A stretch of DNA of 64,000 nucleotides from Roseitranquillus sediminis (GTDB taxonomy: Bacteria > Pseudomonadota > Alphaproteobacteria > Rhodobacterales > Rhodobacteraceae): the NCBI RefSeq assembly GCF_016918935.1, contig NZ_JAFFOB010000018.1, forward strand, positions 197,915-261,914, in the 5' to 3' direction. The notes under the pieces are model-generated. The model was not told the DNA's origin. It made no database searches and saw only the letters and a list, made by a program, of their open reading frames with translations. Every line of letters starts with the position of its first letter. Position 1 is the first letter of the stretch. Shown in pieces: positions 18,668-26,729 of this stretch. A program made the translations under genes and the position numbers.

Positions 18668-19821
18668 CAGACCCCCACCAGCGCGAAGAAGATCGAAAAG
18701 AGCGCGTCCGCCACGATCACCATGAAGATCGAGATGACCACCGACCGCGACGTCAGCCGGCCCAGCGACTCCGCGTTGCCGCCCACGGCGAAGCCCTGGT
18801 GGCACCCCACGATGCCCACGATCAGCGCGAAGAACGGCGCCTTGATGAGGCCGACGGCATAGTGCCAGACGTCCACCCCCTCACCCAGCCTGGTGCGGAA
18901 CATGGCCGGCGAGACGCCGAGCTCAATCCACGACATGATCGCGCCGCCGACGAGGCCCATCAGGTTCGCGACCAGCCCGAGGATCGGCAGCACCAGGACC
19001 AGCGCCAGCACCCTCGGCACCACCAGCACCTCGACCGGGTCAAGGCCCAGCGTCCGCATCGCGTCCACCTCCTCGCGCATCTTCATCGAGCCGATGGCGG
19101 CAGTGAAGGCCGCGCCAGAGCGGCCGGCCACGATGATTGCGGTCAAGAGAATGCCGAGCTCGCGCAGGATCGAGATCGCGATCAGGTCGACGACAAAGAC
19201 CTCGGCGCCGAACTGCCGGAGCTGCGCCGCGCCCTGAAACGCCAGCACGACGCCGATCAGGAACGCCATCAGCGACACGATCGGCACGGCATCGACACCG
19301 ATCGACTGCATGTGCGCCACCAGCGGCGTCAGACGGATCCGGCCCGGACGCAGCGCCAGCCGTCCGATCCGGGCCAGCGTCAGGCCGAGGAAGCCCACCA
19401 CCTCGGCCACCTCTGCCGCGCCCCCGGCAGTACGTCGCCCGACGCGGTCGAGCCATGCCGCGACGGAAGGGCGCGCCGCCGGCCCCTGTTCCTCCGCCCA
19501 CTGGGCCCGACCGACGAGTTCGAGGAGCTCGTGCTGCGAGGCGGATGCGCCATGAACCTCGCCGCCCAGGCGCGTCACCAGCCACGCGCCCGCCGTGTCG
19601 AGCCGGTCCACAGCGGAGATGTCGACCATCTCAGGCGCCACTCCGTCGAGCGCGCGGCTGAGGCGGTCGATGTCCTCTACCATGACGTCGCCTCGCAGCC
19701 GCACGCAAGTTCGCCCGCCTCCGTCCAGGACTTCGGCGCTCGCGCGCCCGGTTGTCTCGCCTGCTGGCACAGTTACGGCAGCCGTGCGTCGCGAGGGCGC
19801 GCAGGCACTTCCTCTCGGCAA
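18667..19821 (-). CDS. MlaE-family lipid ABC permease with N-terminal STAS domain
   Basis: A permease of up to 384 residues. Residues about 30-115 form a STAS-like domain (VDISAVDRLDTAGAWLVTRLGG), and about 150-384 is the MlaE domain with VPIVSLMAFLIGVVLAFQG, the AGRSGAAFTAAIGSMKMREE coupling region, and IMSWIELGVSP. In E. coli the STAS function is a separate protein, MlaB; here it is fused to the permease. The start is uncertain: TTG 19821 or GTG 19770, and both keep the STAS domain. First gene of the permease-ATPase-MCE-lipoprotein operon. Confidence 0.92.
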   Translation of the reverse strand: MPRGSACAPSRRTAAVTVPAGETTGRASAEVLDGGGRTCVRLRGDVMVEDIDRLSRALDGVAPEMVDISAVDRLDTAGAWLVTRLGGEVHGASASQHELLELVGRAQWAEEQGPAARPSVAAWLDRVGRRTAGGAAEVAEVVGFLGLTLARIGRLALRPGRIRLTPLVAHMQSIGVDAVPIVSLMAFLIGVVLAFQGAAQLRQFGAEVFVVDLIAISILRELGILLTAIIVAGRSGAAFTAAIGSMKMREEVDAMRTLGLDPVEVLVVPRVLALVLVLPILGLVANLMGLVGGAIMSWIELGVSPAMFRTRLGEGVDVWHYAVGLIKAPFFALIVGIVGCHQGFAVGGNAESLGRLTSRSVVISIFMVIVADALFSIFFALVGV

Positions 19822-19834
19822 GCCGGCAGACGCT

Positions 19835-20071
19835 TCACTCGCGCCGCGTGCCCGTCATCTGGGAGAAGAGCTTCTGCATCTGCTCGAAGCCCTGCATTCC
19901 GGCGGGCAGCCACATCTTCATGGCCTCCTCCGGGCTCATCGCGCGGGTGGCGGCGGCCATCTTCTCCTGCATCTCCTTCATGATCTGGTCCTGGATCGGC
20001 TTGACGTCCGGCAGGCCGAGGAACGTCCGGGCCTCCTCAGGCGTGCAGTCGACATCGACGGTGATCTTCAT
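19835..20071 (-). CDS. DUF6489 family small protein
   Basis: A 78-residue protein starting MKITVDVDCTPEEARTFLGL, a pattern I recognise from the DUF6489 family of Alphaproteobacteria. Its second half is Met-rich and helical (MQEKMAAATRAMSPEEAMKM, then WLPAGMQGFEQMQKLFSQM). CAGGAGG lies 7 bases before the ATG, so it is well supported as a real gene despite its size. Function is unknown. The Met-rich amphipathic helix may contact a membrane or partner protein. It lies upstream of the MlaE-type gene, 13 bases away if the TTG start is used, so it could be part of that operon. Confidence 0.85.
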   Translation of the reverse strand: MKITVDVDCTPEEARTFLGLPDVKPIQDQIMKEMQEKMAAATRAMSPEEAMKMWLPAGMQGFEQMQKLFSQMTGTRRE

Positions 20072-20140
20072 CGCGATCCTCCTGTGCGGCGGGCGGAGTT
20101 CGGGCTTTCGCCGCGAGCCCCGCGACTTAGGTGTAACGCG

Positions 20141-20887
20141 ATGAGTGCGGTCGGTGAAACTTTCCTCTGCGCCACCTGGAACGTCCATCGCGGTCGCGGG
20201 CGGGACGGCAGGATCGACGCCACCCGCACCACGAAAACGCTGGTGCGCGATGTATGGCGGCCGGACCTGGACATCCTCGTCCTGACCGAGGCCGACGAGG
20301 AAGCGCCGCCCTACCGCGGCTTCCTCGACCTTGCGCGGGTCGCCGAAGAAACCGGCCTCGGCAGCGCGCACGACCGGCCGGACCTGCGCTGGGGACGTGA
20401 GAGCCACGGCTTTCTCGGCACAATCCTGATGCTCCATCCGGCGATCGAGCCGGGCGAGCGGCAGGTGCTCGACCTGCCGGGCCAGTATCCGCGCGGCGCG
20501 CTCGTCGCGGACCTGCGGCGCGGGAGGGCGGCGTTCCGCGTGATCGCGACGCACCTGTCGCTGTCGCAACCGCTGCGCCTGGCGCAGATGCGCACCATAG
20601 GCCAGTATCTGCGGCGCCGCGACCCGCTGCCGACGTTGCTCATCGGCGACCTTAACGAGTGGCGCCCGTGGCTCGGCCTCGCCTTCTCGCGCCGGGTGAC
20701 TGGGCTCGACCTACGCGGCCCGGCGCGCGCCACCTTTCCCGCGGTGCGGCCCATCCTGCCGCTCGATCGCATCCTCGCCAGCGGTGGCGCGGTCGTGGAG
20801 ACACCTGAAGTTCCCGACACGCAGGCGATCCGCGCCACATCGGACCATTGCCCGCTGCGCGCCCGCGTCCGCCTGCCGCCGCGCTAG
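20141..20887 (+). CDS. Endonuclease/exonuclease/phosphatase fold protein
   Basis: A 248-residue protein of the EEP (DNase I-like) superfamily. The expected metal and catalytic motifs are present: ATWNVHRGRGRDG near residue 11, DILVLTEADEE near 45 (metal Glu), IATHLSLS near 133, LIGDLNEW near 167 (Asp/Asn pair), and TSDHCPLRARV at the C-terminus (Asp/His). No signal peptide or membrane helix is visible, so it is probably cytoplasmic. Substrate could be a nucleic acid, a phosphoester lipid or another phosphodiester. It starts divergently from the DUF6489 gene, and its stop overlaps the convergent cytochrome b561 stop by 4 bases. Confidence 0.9.
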   Translation: MSAVGETFLCATWNVHRGRGRDGRIDATRTTKTLVRDVWRPDLDILVLTEADEEAPPYRGFLDLARVAEETGLGSAHDRPDLRWGRESHGFLGTILMLHPAIEPGERQVLDLPGQYPRGALVADLRRGRAAFRVIATHLSLSQPLRLAQMRTIGQYLRRRDPLPTLLIGDLNEWRPWLGLAFSRRVTGLDLRGPARATFPAVRPILPLDRILASGGAVVETPEVPDTQAIRATSDHCPLRARVRLPPR

Positions 20888-21432
20888 CGCGCGATAGGCG
20901 GCCACATGCGGGAGAAGACGCCGTCGCGCTGCCAGAGCGCGTGCTGGAGCGCCGCGCCGATGTGCAGGAGGATTACCGGAACGAGCAACAGCCGCGTGAC
21001 CGCATGAGTCGCCTTCGCCGCGTCGGCAAGCGGTTCCGAGCGAGGAACCAGCGGCGGCACGCCCAGCGCGTCCAGCATCTCGATCGGAAAGCCGCCGGCC
21101 TCGACTCTGACATAGCCGCTGATCGCCTGCACGAAGACGAGGACGTAGAGCGCCACGTGGGTAGTTCGCGCGACGATCCGCTGCCAGTCGGGCATGTGCG
21201 GCGGCAGCGGCGGCGCGCGATGGGTGAGGCGGTACCCCAAGCGCAGCAGCATCAGCAGCAGGATGATGACGCCCACATTCTTGTGATAGATGAAGAGCGC
21301 ATCCTGCACCGGCCGCGACAGCCCCTCCTGCACCATCGCCTGTCCCACGGGAAGCGTCGACAGGATGAGCAGCGCCACCAGCCAGTGCAGCAGGCGGGCA
21401 GTCGTCCGATACCCCGTGGCGGCTGCGCTCAT
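20884..21432 (-). CDS. Cytochrome b561 family protein
   Basis: A 182-residue membrane dihaem cytochrome of the prokaryotic b561 (CybB) type, with four membrane helices. Conserved haem-ligand histidines are in RLLHWLVALLI near residue 15, FIYHKNVGVIILLLMLLRLG near 49, and two in the last helices (KATHAVTRLL and ILLHIGAALQHALW). Such proteins move electrons between quinol and acceptors such as superoxide. GCGCAATG at the start lacks a strong ribosome site. It is divergent from the CDP-alcohol phosphotransferase gene across 105 bases. Confidence 0.92.
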   Translation of the reverse strand: MSAAATGYRTTARLLHWLVALLILSTLPVGQAMVQEGLSRPVQDALFIYHKNVGVIILLLMLLRLGYRLTHRAPPLPPHMPDWQRIVARTTHVALYVLVFVQAISGYVRVEAGGFPIEMLDALGVPPLVPRSEPLADAAKATHAVTRLLLVPVILLHIGAALQHALWQRDGVFSRMWPPIAR

Positions 21433-21537
21433 TGGGTGGCCTCCGATAACCGTTGCACAACCCTAGCTCCTGCATCTAGGTCTGCAACGTTCGTGTCGCG
21501 CCATTGACCGCGCTGGCGCGACGCTAGGTGACGGCTG

Positions 21538-22308
21538 ATGACCCAGATCGAGGGATCTCATGGCTTTCTTCGGCGCCCGAGCTTCGGGCCGCCGCAGCAT
21601 GTGATCGTCGGCCGCTTCGCGCTCGTTGCGGCGTTCAACCTCGTCTTTCTGATCGTCGCCGCCGGCGCGATCTGGCCGCGCGGTGCGGCGCAGGCGCTGC
21701 CGCTGGCAGTCTTCGCGCTGCTGACCGGAGGCGCCCTACTCGGGCTCTGGCTGCGCTATCCGCATGAGCGTCTCGGCCTCTGCAATGTCGTGACCCACTT
21801 CCGCTCGACACTGGTGGCGCTGGCGGCCGCACCGCTGGCCGTACCCGCCGCATTCCACGCGCAGGAGCGGCTCGCCTGGACCGCGCTGTCGATCGCGGTC
21901 GTCGCGCTCGCGCTCGACGGGTTCGACGGCTGGCTCGCCCGGCGCAGCGGCCTCTCCTCCGACTTCGGCGCCCGCTTCGACGTCGAGGTCGACGCGGCGC
22001 TGGCGCTGATCCTCGCGTTACTCGTATGGCAGGCGGACAAGGTCGGACCTTGGATCATGGTGCTGGGACTGGCGCGTTATGCCTTCGTCGCCGGCGTCGG
22101 GCTCGTAACCTGGTTGCGCGCCCCGCTGCCGCCGCGGCTGAGGCGCAAGGTGATCTGCGTCGTGCAGCTCGGCGCGCTGATCGCGCTGCTGGCGCCGCCG
22201 GTGCAGCCGCCGTTCGCGCAGCTGCTCGCGAGCGTCGCGGCGCTGCTTCTCGTCTGGTCGTTCTCCATGGACATCGCGTGGCTCTGGCGTCGACGCAACC
22301 CGAGCTGA
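21538..22308 (+). CDS. CDP-alcohol phosphatidyltransferase family protein
   Basis: A 256-residue membrane enzyme that moves a phosphoryl-linked group from a CDP-alcohol to an acceptor alcohol to make a phospholipid. The complete CDP-OH-P signature is present at about 136-161: D-G-F-D-G-x-x-A-R, eight residues, G-x3-D-x3-D (DGFDGWLARRSG and GARFDVEVD), so the metal and nucleotide site is intact. About six helices surround it. Which alcohol is used cannot be told. It is the first gene of a three-gene cluster with a sulfatase-fold transferase and an LPG-synthase-type membrane protein. Confidence 0.9.
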   Translation: MTQIEGSHGFLRRPSFGPPQHVIVGRFALVAAFNLVFLIVAAGAIWPRGAAQALPLAVFALLTGGALLGLWLRYPHERLGLCNVVTHFRSTLVALAAAPLAVPAAFHAQERLAWTALSIAVVALALDGFDGWLARRSGLSSDFGARFDVEVDAALALILALLVWQADKVGPWIMVLGLARYAFVAGVGLVTWLRAPLPPRLRRKVICVVQLGALIALLAPPVQPPFAQLLASVAALLLVWSFSMDIAWLWRRRNPS

Positions 22309-23933
22309 CGGCGAGGCCGGCGCGGAATGCGGGGGCGCTGGCGCTGGCGGCGCTGACGCTTCACCTCGTGCTGATCCAGCCGAACCACCCGGCCGCGATG
22401 ACGTGGCAGGCGCTCTTCCTCTTTCCGCTTGAGTTGCCGGCGATCCTGGCCCTGCTCATCGCCGTTCCCGCGGACACGCGCGTGGCCCGGGGCGTGCGGC
22501 TGGCGCTCGTGGCCGTGCTGATGGCGATCGCACTGCACAAGCTCGCCGATTTCGGCACCTACGTCGCGTACAACCGGCGCTTCAACATCATCGTCGACCT
22601 GCACCTGGCCGAGGCCGGCTGGCGTCTCGCCTCGGGCGCGGTCGGTACGCTGCGGGCGGCAGTCGCGGTGGCGGCACTGCTGGCGATGATCCTGCTGGCG
22701 ACTGCCGCGCTCTGGTGGTCGACGGGACGGTGGGCGGCGCTGACGCCGTCGCGCCGGGTGCGAGCCGGAGCGGCGGTCTTCGGCCTGACGGCGACGCTCT
22801 TCGCGGCGGCGGAGGTCGGCCACGTCGCGCGGCATTGGCGGCTGCCGTTCGATCCGCCGGGCACTGCCTTCACCGCGCGCGTGGCGTGGGAGCGCGTGAC
22901 GCGCGCGGTCGACACGCTGGCCGAGCTACGCGACTTCGCGGCGGCGGCGCGGCGTGATCCGTTCGCCGACGCCGGACCGCTCCTCGACCGCGTCGGCGAC
23001 CGCGACATCCTTCTCCTCTTCATCGAGAGCTATGGCCGGTCCAGCCTGGAGAACCCGCTCTACGCGCCGACGCACCGGCAGACGCTCGCCACCGCCGAGC
23101 GGGAGCTGCGCGAGGCCGGTCTCGCGATGCGGTCCGGCTGGCTCACGGCGCCGATGTCGGGCGGGCAGAGCTGGCTGGCTCATGCCACAGTCGGCTCGGG
23201 CCTCTGGATCTCGGACCAGACCCGCTATCGCGCGATGCTGGCCAGCCCTCGCCGCACCCTCGCCCACGTCGCGGCCGAGTCCGGGTATCGAACCGCCGTG
23301 GTGATGCCGGCGATCACGCTCGATTGGCCCGAGGTCGAACGGATGGGCTTCGAAACCGTTTTGCCGGCGACGGAGCTCGGCTACCTCGGGCAGCCGTTCA
23401 ACTGGGTGACGATGCCAGACCAGTACACGCTCACGATGCTCGACCGGCTCGTGCGCAACGTGCCGGACCCGCGCCCGGTCTTCGCGCAGGCGGCGCTCAT
23501 CTCGTCGCACGCGCCATGGGTGCCGATCCCGCCGATGATTCCGTGGGATGATGTGGGCGACGGCCGCATCTTCGATGCGTGGGCGACCTCCGGCGACCCG
23601 CCTGCTGTGGTGTGGCGCGACCGCGACCGGGTGCGCGACCAGTACCGGCAGGCGATCGATTACTCGCTGCAGGCCGTCACGTCCTATGCCCTGCGCCAGG
23701 CAGACCGGGCGGCGCTGATGGTCGTGCTGGGCGACCACCAGCCGGCGGGCTTCGTCGCACAGTCCGACAGCCTAGATGTCCCGATCCACGTCATCGGGCC
23801 GCCTGATCTGGTCGAACGTGTGGATGACTGGGGATGGACGCCGGGCCTCATCCCCGCGGCCGACGCGCCCGTCTGGCGGATGGACGCCTTTCGCGACAGG
23901 TTTCTTGCGGCCTTCAGTTCGGCCGCGCCTTGA
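22278..23933 (+). CDS. Sulfatase/phosphoethanolamine-transferase fold membrane protein
   Basis: A 551-residue protein with about five N-terminal membrane helices (residues 15-200) and a periplasmic alkaline-phosphatase/sulfatase-type domain (about 235-550). Metal-site blocks are ILLLFIESYGRSS (Glu), the nucleophile region SGGQSWLAHATVG, and VVLGDHQPAG (Asp/His). The layout matches LtaS, OpgB and EptA-type enzymes that transfer phospho-head groups, more than free sulfatases. I chose GTG 22278, overlapping the previous gene by 31 bases, because no in-frame ATG lies before the first membrane helix. It may use the lipid made by the preceding enzyme as donor or acceptor. Confidence 0.85.
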   Translation: MALASTQPELTARPARNAGALALAALTLHLVLIQPNHPAAMTWQALFLFPLELPAILALLIAVPADTRVARGVRLALVAVLMAIALHKLADFGTYVAYNRRFNIIVDLHLAEAGWRLASGAVGTLRAAVAVAALLAMILLATAALWWSTGRWAALTPSRRVRAGAAVFGLTATLFAAAEVGHVARHWRLPFDPPGTAFTARVAWERVTRAVDTLAELRDFAAAARRDPFADAGPLLDRVGDRDILLLFIESYGRSSLENPLYAPTHRQTLATAERELREAGLAMRSGWLTAPMSGGQSWLAHATVGSGLWISDQTRYRAMLASPRRTLAHVAAESGYRTAVVMPAITLDWPEVERMGFETVLPATELGYLGQPFNWVTMPDQYTLTMLDRLVRNVPDPRPVFAQAALISSHAPWVPIPPMIPWDDVGDGRIFDAWATSGDPPAVVWRDRDRVRDQYRQAIDYSLQAVTSYALRQADRAALMVVLGDHQPAGFVAQSDSLDVPIHVIGPPDLVERVDDWGWTPGLIPAADAPVWRMDAFRDRFLAAFSSAAP

Positions 23934-24871
23934 GCACGCCTGCCGCACCCGTGGCCGCAAGGCCGCACCCGTTGGTGCGCTGGCTGCCGCGGCTCGCGAT
24001 CAGCGTGGGTCTGCTGGTGCTGCTCTGGGCGGCGGTGGACGGCGCGGACGCCCTCGCCCGGCTGAGGCAGGCGGATTTGCGCTGGCTGGTGGCGGCCTTC
24101 GTCATGCTCAACATCCAGACCCTGCTCTCCGCTCTCCGCTGGCGATTGACGGCAGCGCAGCTCGGCCAGCGGATCGGCGTGATGCGGGCGGTTTCGGAGT
24201 ATTACCTCGCGCAGTTCGTTAACCAGACGCTGCCTGGCGGCGTCCTCGGCGATGCCGGCCGGGCGGTGCGGGCGCGCCACGAGGCCGGGTTGGCGCGGGC
24301 CGGTCAGGCCGTGGTGCTCGAGCGGCTGGCGGGACAGGCGGCGCTCTTCGCCGTCATGATCGTGGCCGTGGCGACGACCGTTGCTGTCGGCGGCGGCCTG
24401 TCCTGGCCGGGATCGGCGGGACACGTCGCGCTGGCGGCAGTGGGCGCCGTCCTCGCGCTGGCGCTGGTGGCGGCGGTCTTCGGAAGGATTCCGGGGCCGC
24501 CGGCCAATCTCTCGCGTCTCGCGGGGCACGCGCTGCTCGCGCACGGGGTCTGGCCGCGCCAGCTTGCTCTCAGCGCCGGCACGGTGGCGTGCAACCTTGC
24601 CGCCTTCGCCTTCTGCGCCGAGGCGACGGGCACCAACCTCTCGTTCGCGGCGGCGACGGCGGTGGTGCCGCTGATCCTCGCGACGATGCTGCTGCCGGTG
24701 TCGATCGGCGGCTGGGGCCTGAGAGAGGGCGCCACCGCCGCGCTCTGGCCCCTCGTCGGCGCCACGCCCGCGGCCGGCATCGCCGCCAGCGTCGCCTTTG
24801 GCCTGACGCTGGTGGCGGCGAGCCTGCCGGGGCTGGCCGTGGCCGCGACCGGCCGCGGAGCCGCCAGGTGA
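23930..24871 (+). CDS. Lysylphosphatidylglycerol synthase TM-region family protein (UPF0104)
   Basis: A 313-residue polytopic protein of the LPG_synthase_TM family with about seven to eight helices. Characteristic features are LSALRWRLTAAQLG near residue 62, the EYYLAQFVNQTLPGGVLGDA block near 90, and SIGGWGLREGA near 265. The family includes the flippase half of MprF and isolated members that act in lipid or glycan transfer. There is no attached aminoacyl-transferase domain. The start is uncertain: TTG 23930 overlaps the preceding stop (TTGA), and GTG 23951 is the alternative. Its place after two lipid enzymes suggests it moves their product across the inner membrane. Confidence 0.85.
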   Translation: MSTPAAPVAARPHPLVRWLPRLAISVGLLVLLWAAVDGADALARLRQADLRWLVAAFVMLNIQTLLSALRWRLTAAQLGQRIGVMRAVSEYYLAQFVNQTLPGGVLGDAGRAVRARHEAGLARAGQAVVLERLAGQAALFAVMIVAVATTVAVGGGLSWPGSAGHVALAAVGAVLALALVAAVFGRIPGPPANLSRLAGHALLAHGVWPRQLALSAGTVACNLAAFAFCAEATGTNLSFAAATAVVPLILATMLLPVSIGGWGLREGATAALWPLVGATPAAGIAASVAFGLTLVAASLPGLAVAATGRGAAR

Positions 24872-24931
24872 GCGGCGCTTGCCGAACGCGGTCGTCAGAG
24901 TAAGTTCGAAAGAGGGATGAGGGAGCATCAC

Positions 24932-25924
24932 ATGACGAAGATCGGCCTCACACGGCGCCACCTGCTGGCGCTTGGCGGCGCCGGAGCAGCGGCGGGACTG
25001 ATGCGACCGGCGCCGCTTTTCGCGCAGACGCCAGTCACGCTCCAGCTTTCGTGGCTGCACTCGGTGCAGTTCGCGGGCAGCTACATCGCGCAGGAACAGG
25101 GTCTCTGGGCGGACGAGGGGCTGGAGGTCGCCCTCACCCCCGGCGGACCCAACGCGCCAGTCGAGCCGCCGGTGGTCGCGGGTCAGGCGCTGGTGGGGAT
25201 TTCGGCGGCCGACTACACCGCGGCCGCGGTCGAGAACGGCGCGCCTTTCAAGATCATTCTCGTGGCGATGCAGAAGAACCCCTTCACCATCGCCTCCCTG
25301 CCCGGCAACCCGGTGCGCGAGCCGGCCGACCTCGTCGGCAAGCGGATCGGTATGGCGCTGGCGAACACGCCCGTGCTGCAGGCGCTTTGCACGCTGAACG
25401 GCGTGCCGATCGAGGAGATCGAGATCGTCCCGACCCAGTACTCCGCCGCGCCGCTGCTGGCGGGCGAGGTCGACTGCCTGCTCTGCTGGCTGACCGACCT
25501 GCCGGTGGCGATGGCGATACAGGGTGTCGACAGCGTGACGATGCTGATGGCGGACTACGGCTACGCGGTGCATTCGCAGACCTACATCGCGACCGAGGAC
25601 AGCCTCGCCAACCGCCGCAACGAGTTGGTGGGCCTGATCCGCGGCGAGGTGGAGGGGTGGAATGCGTACCGACAGGACACCGACGCCGCCGCGGCGCTGA
25701 CGGTGGCCAAGTTCCCGGACGCCGGCCTCGACATCGAGACGCAGCGGTTGCAGGCCGAGCTTCAGGTGCCGCTGATGTTCTCGGACCTGACCGAGCAGCA
25801 CGGCTTTGGCTGGTGGACGGACGAGACGGTGGAGGCCAACGTCGAGACGCTGGCGCTTCTTGGACGGCAGGTGACGCCGGACCTCTGGGACAGGTCGATC
25901 CTCGAAGAGGTCCATGGCAGCTGA
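24932..25924 (+). CDS. ABC transporter substrate-binding protein, NMT1/THI5-like
   Basis: A 330-residue periplasmic receptor. The N-terminus TRRHLLALGGAGAAAGLM looks like a Tat signal with RRHLL, cleaved near LFAQT. The mature part begins VTLQLSWLHSVQFAGSYIAQ, the NMT1/THI5 pattern used by receptors for thiamine pyrimidine precursors, riboflavin and other small rings. GGGAG is 7 bases before ATG 24932. It overlaps the ATPase gene by 11 bases. The ligand cannot be fixed: THI5-like receptors are diverse, no TPP riboswitch is visible upstream, and there are no thi genes nearby. Confidence 0.88.
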   Translation: MTKIGLTRRHLLALGGAGAAAGLMRPAPLFAQTPVTLQLSWLHSVQFAGSYIAQEQGLWADEGLEVALTPGGPNAPVEPPVVAGQALVGISAADYTAAAVENGAPFKIILVAMQKNPFTIASLPGNPVREPADLVGKRIGMALANTPVLQALCTLNGVPIEEIEIVPTQYSAAPLLAGEVDCLLCWLTDLPVAMAIQGVDSVTMLMADYGYAVHSQTYIATEDSLANRRNELVGLIRGEVEGWNAYRQDTDAAAALTVAKFPDAGLDIETQRLQAELQVPLMFSDLTEQHGFGWWTDETVEANVETLALLGRQVTPDLWDRSILEEVHGS

Positions 25925-26729
25925 GCGGCACCCCGCGGCACCGCCCGAGGTCACGTGCCGCGGTCTCTCCCGGACGTTCTACGGGCGCGGCGGCGCGGTC
26001 GAGGCGGTTCGGCCGCTCGACCTGACTTTCGCGGCGGGTGAGACGACGGCGCTTGTCGGCCCGTCGGGCTGCGGCAAGTCGACGTTGCTGCGCCTCATCG
26101 CGGGGCTGGAGGCTCCGACCACCGGCAGGGTCGAGATCGGTGGCGAGACGCCCCTCGCTGTCCGGCGTCGCGCGGGGCTCGCGGTCGGCTTCCAGGACCC
26201 GTCGCTGCTGCCCTGGCGCACGGTGCGCGGCAACGTGGCGCTGGCGCTGCGCCTCGCGCGGCAACCTGCCGACGAGGAGGCGGTGGCGCGGCTCATCGGG
26301 CTGGTGGGGCTCGACGGGTTCGCCGGCAGCCGGCCCGCCGCACTTTCCGGCGGCATGCGCCAGCGCGCCGCCATCGCCCGGTGCCTCGTGACGCGGCCGG
26401 GCCTCCTGCTGCTCGACGAGCCGTTCGGGGCGGTGGACGAGCTTACGCGGCAGCGCCTGGCGCAGGATCTGCCCCGGCTTTGGGAGGCGCGCGGCACCAC
26501 GACGCTCTTCGTCACGCATTCGGTGACCGAGGCGGTGATGATCGCCGACCGGGTCCTCGTCTTCTCGCCCCGCCCGGCCGACGTGGTCGAGGACGTGACG
26601 GTGGACCTGCCGCGCCCGCGCCGCGCCGACATCGCGCTGAGCGACGCGTTCCGCGCGCTGACCGAGCGGGTGTCCGCCGCGCTCTCCGCCGGGTTCGCCG
26701 CCGCGGAACGACCGCTCGCCGCCGAATGA
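25914..26729 (+). CDS. ABC transporter ATP-binding protein (SsuB/TauB-like)
   Basis: A 271-residue ATPase. Walker A GPSGCGKSTLLRLIAGLE is near residue 51, the Q-loop GFQDPSLLPWRTVRGN near 97, the signature LSGGMRQRAAIARCL near 143, Walker B LLLLDEPFGAVDELTR near 164, and the switch is VTHSVTEA. The DPSLLPWRTV sequence is typical of the nitrate/sulfonate/taurine/thiamine-precursor group. It begins inside the receptor gene, and its stop overlaps the permease start (ATGA), so the three genes are tightly coupled. Confidence 0.94.
   Translation: MAAERHPAAPPEVTCRGLSRTFYGRGGAVEAVRPLDLTFAAGETTALVGPSGCGKSTLLRLIAGLEAPTTGRVEIGGETPLAVRRRAGLAVGFQDPSLLPWRTVRGNVALALRLARQPADEEAVARLIGLVGLDGFAGSRPAALSGGMRQRAAIARCLVTRPGLLLLDEPFGAVDELTRQRLAQDLPRLWEARGTTTLFVTHSVTEAVMIADRVLVFSPRPADVVEDVTVDLPRPRRADIALSDAFRALTERVSAALSAGFAAAERPLAAE

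Noticed and set aside
24872-24931. Possible TPP riboswitch before the THI5-like receptor
   Set aside because: The leader is too short and lacks the conserved CUGAGA and ACCUG(A) elements.
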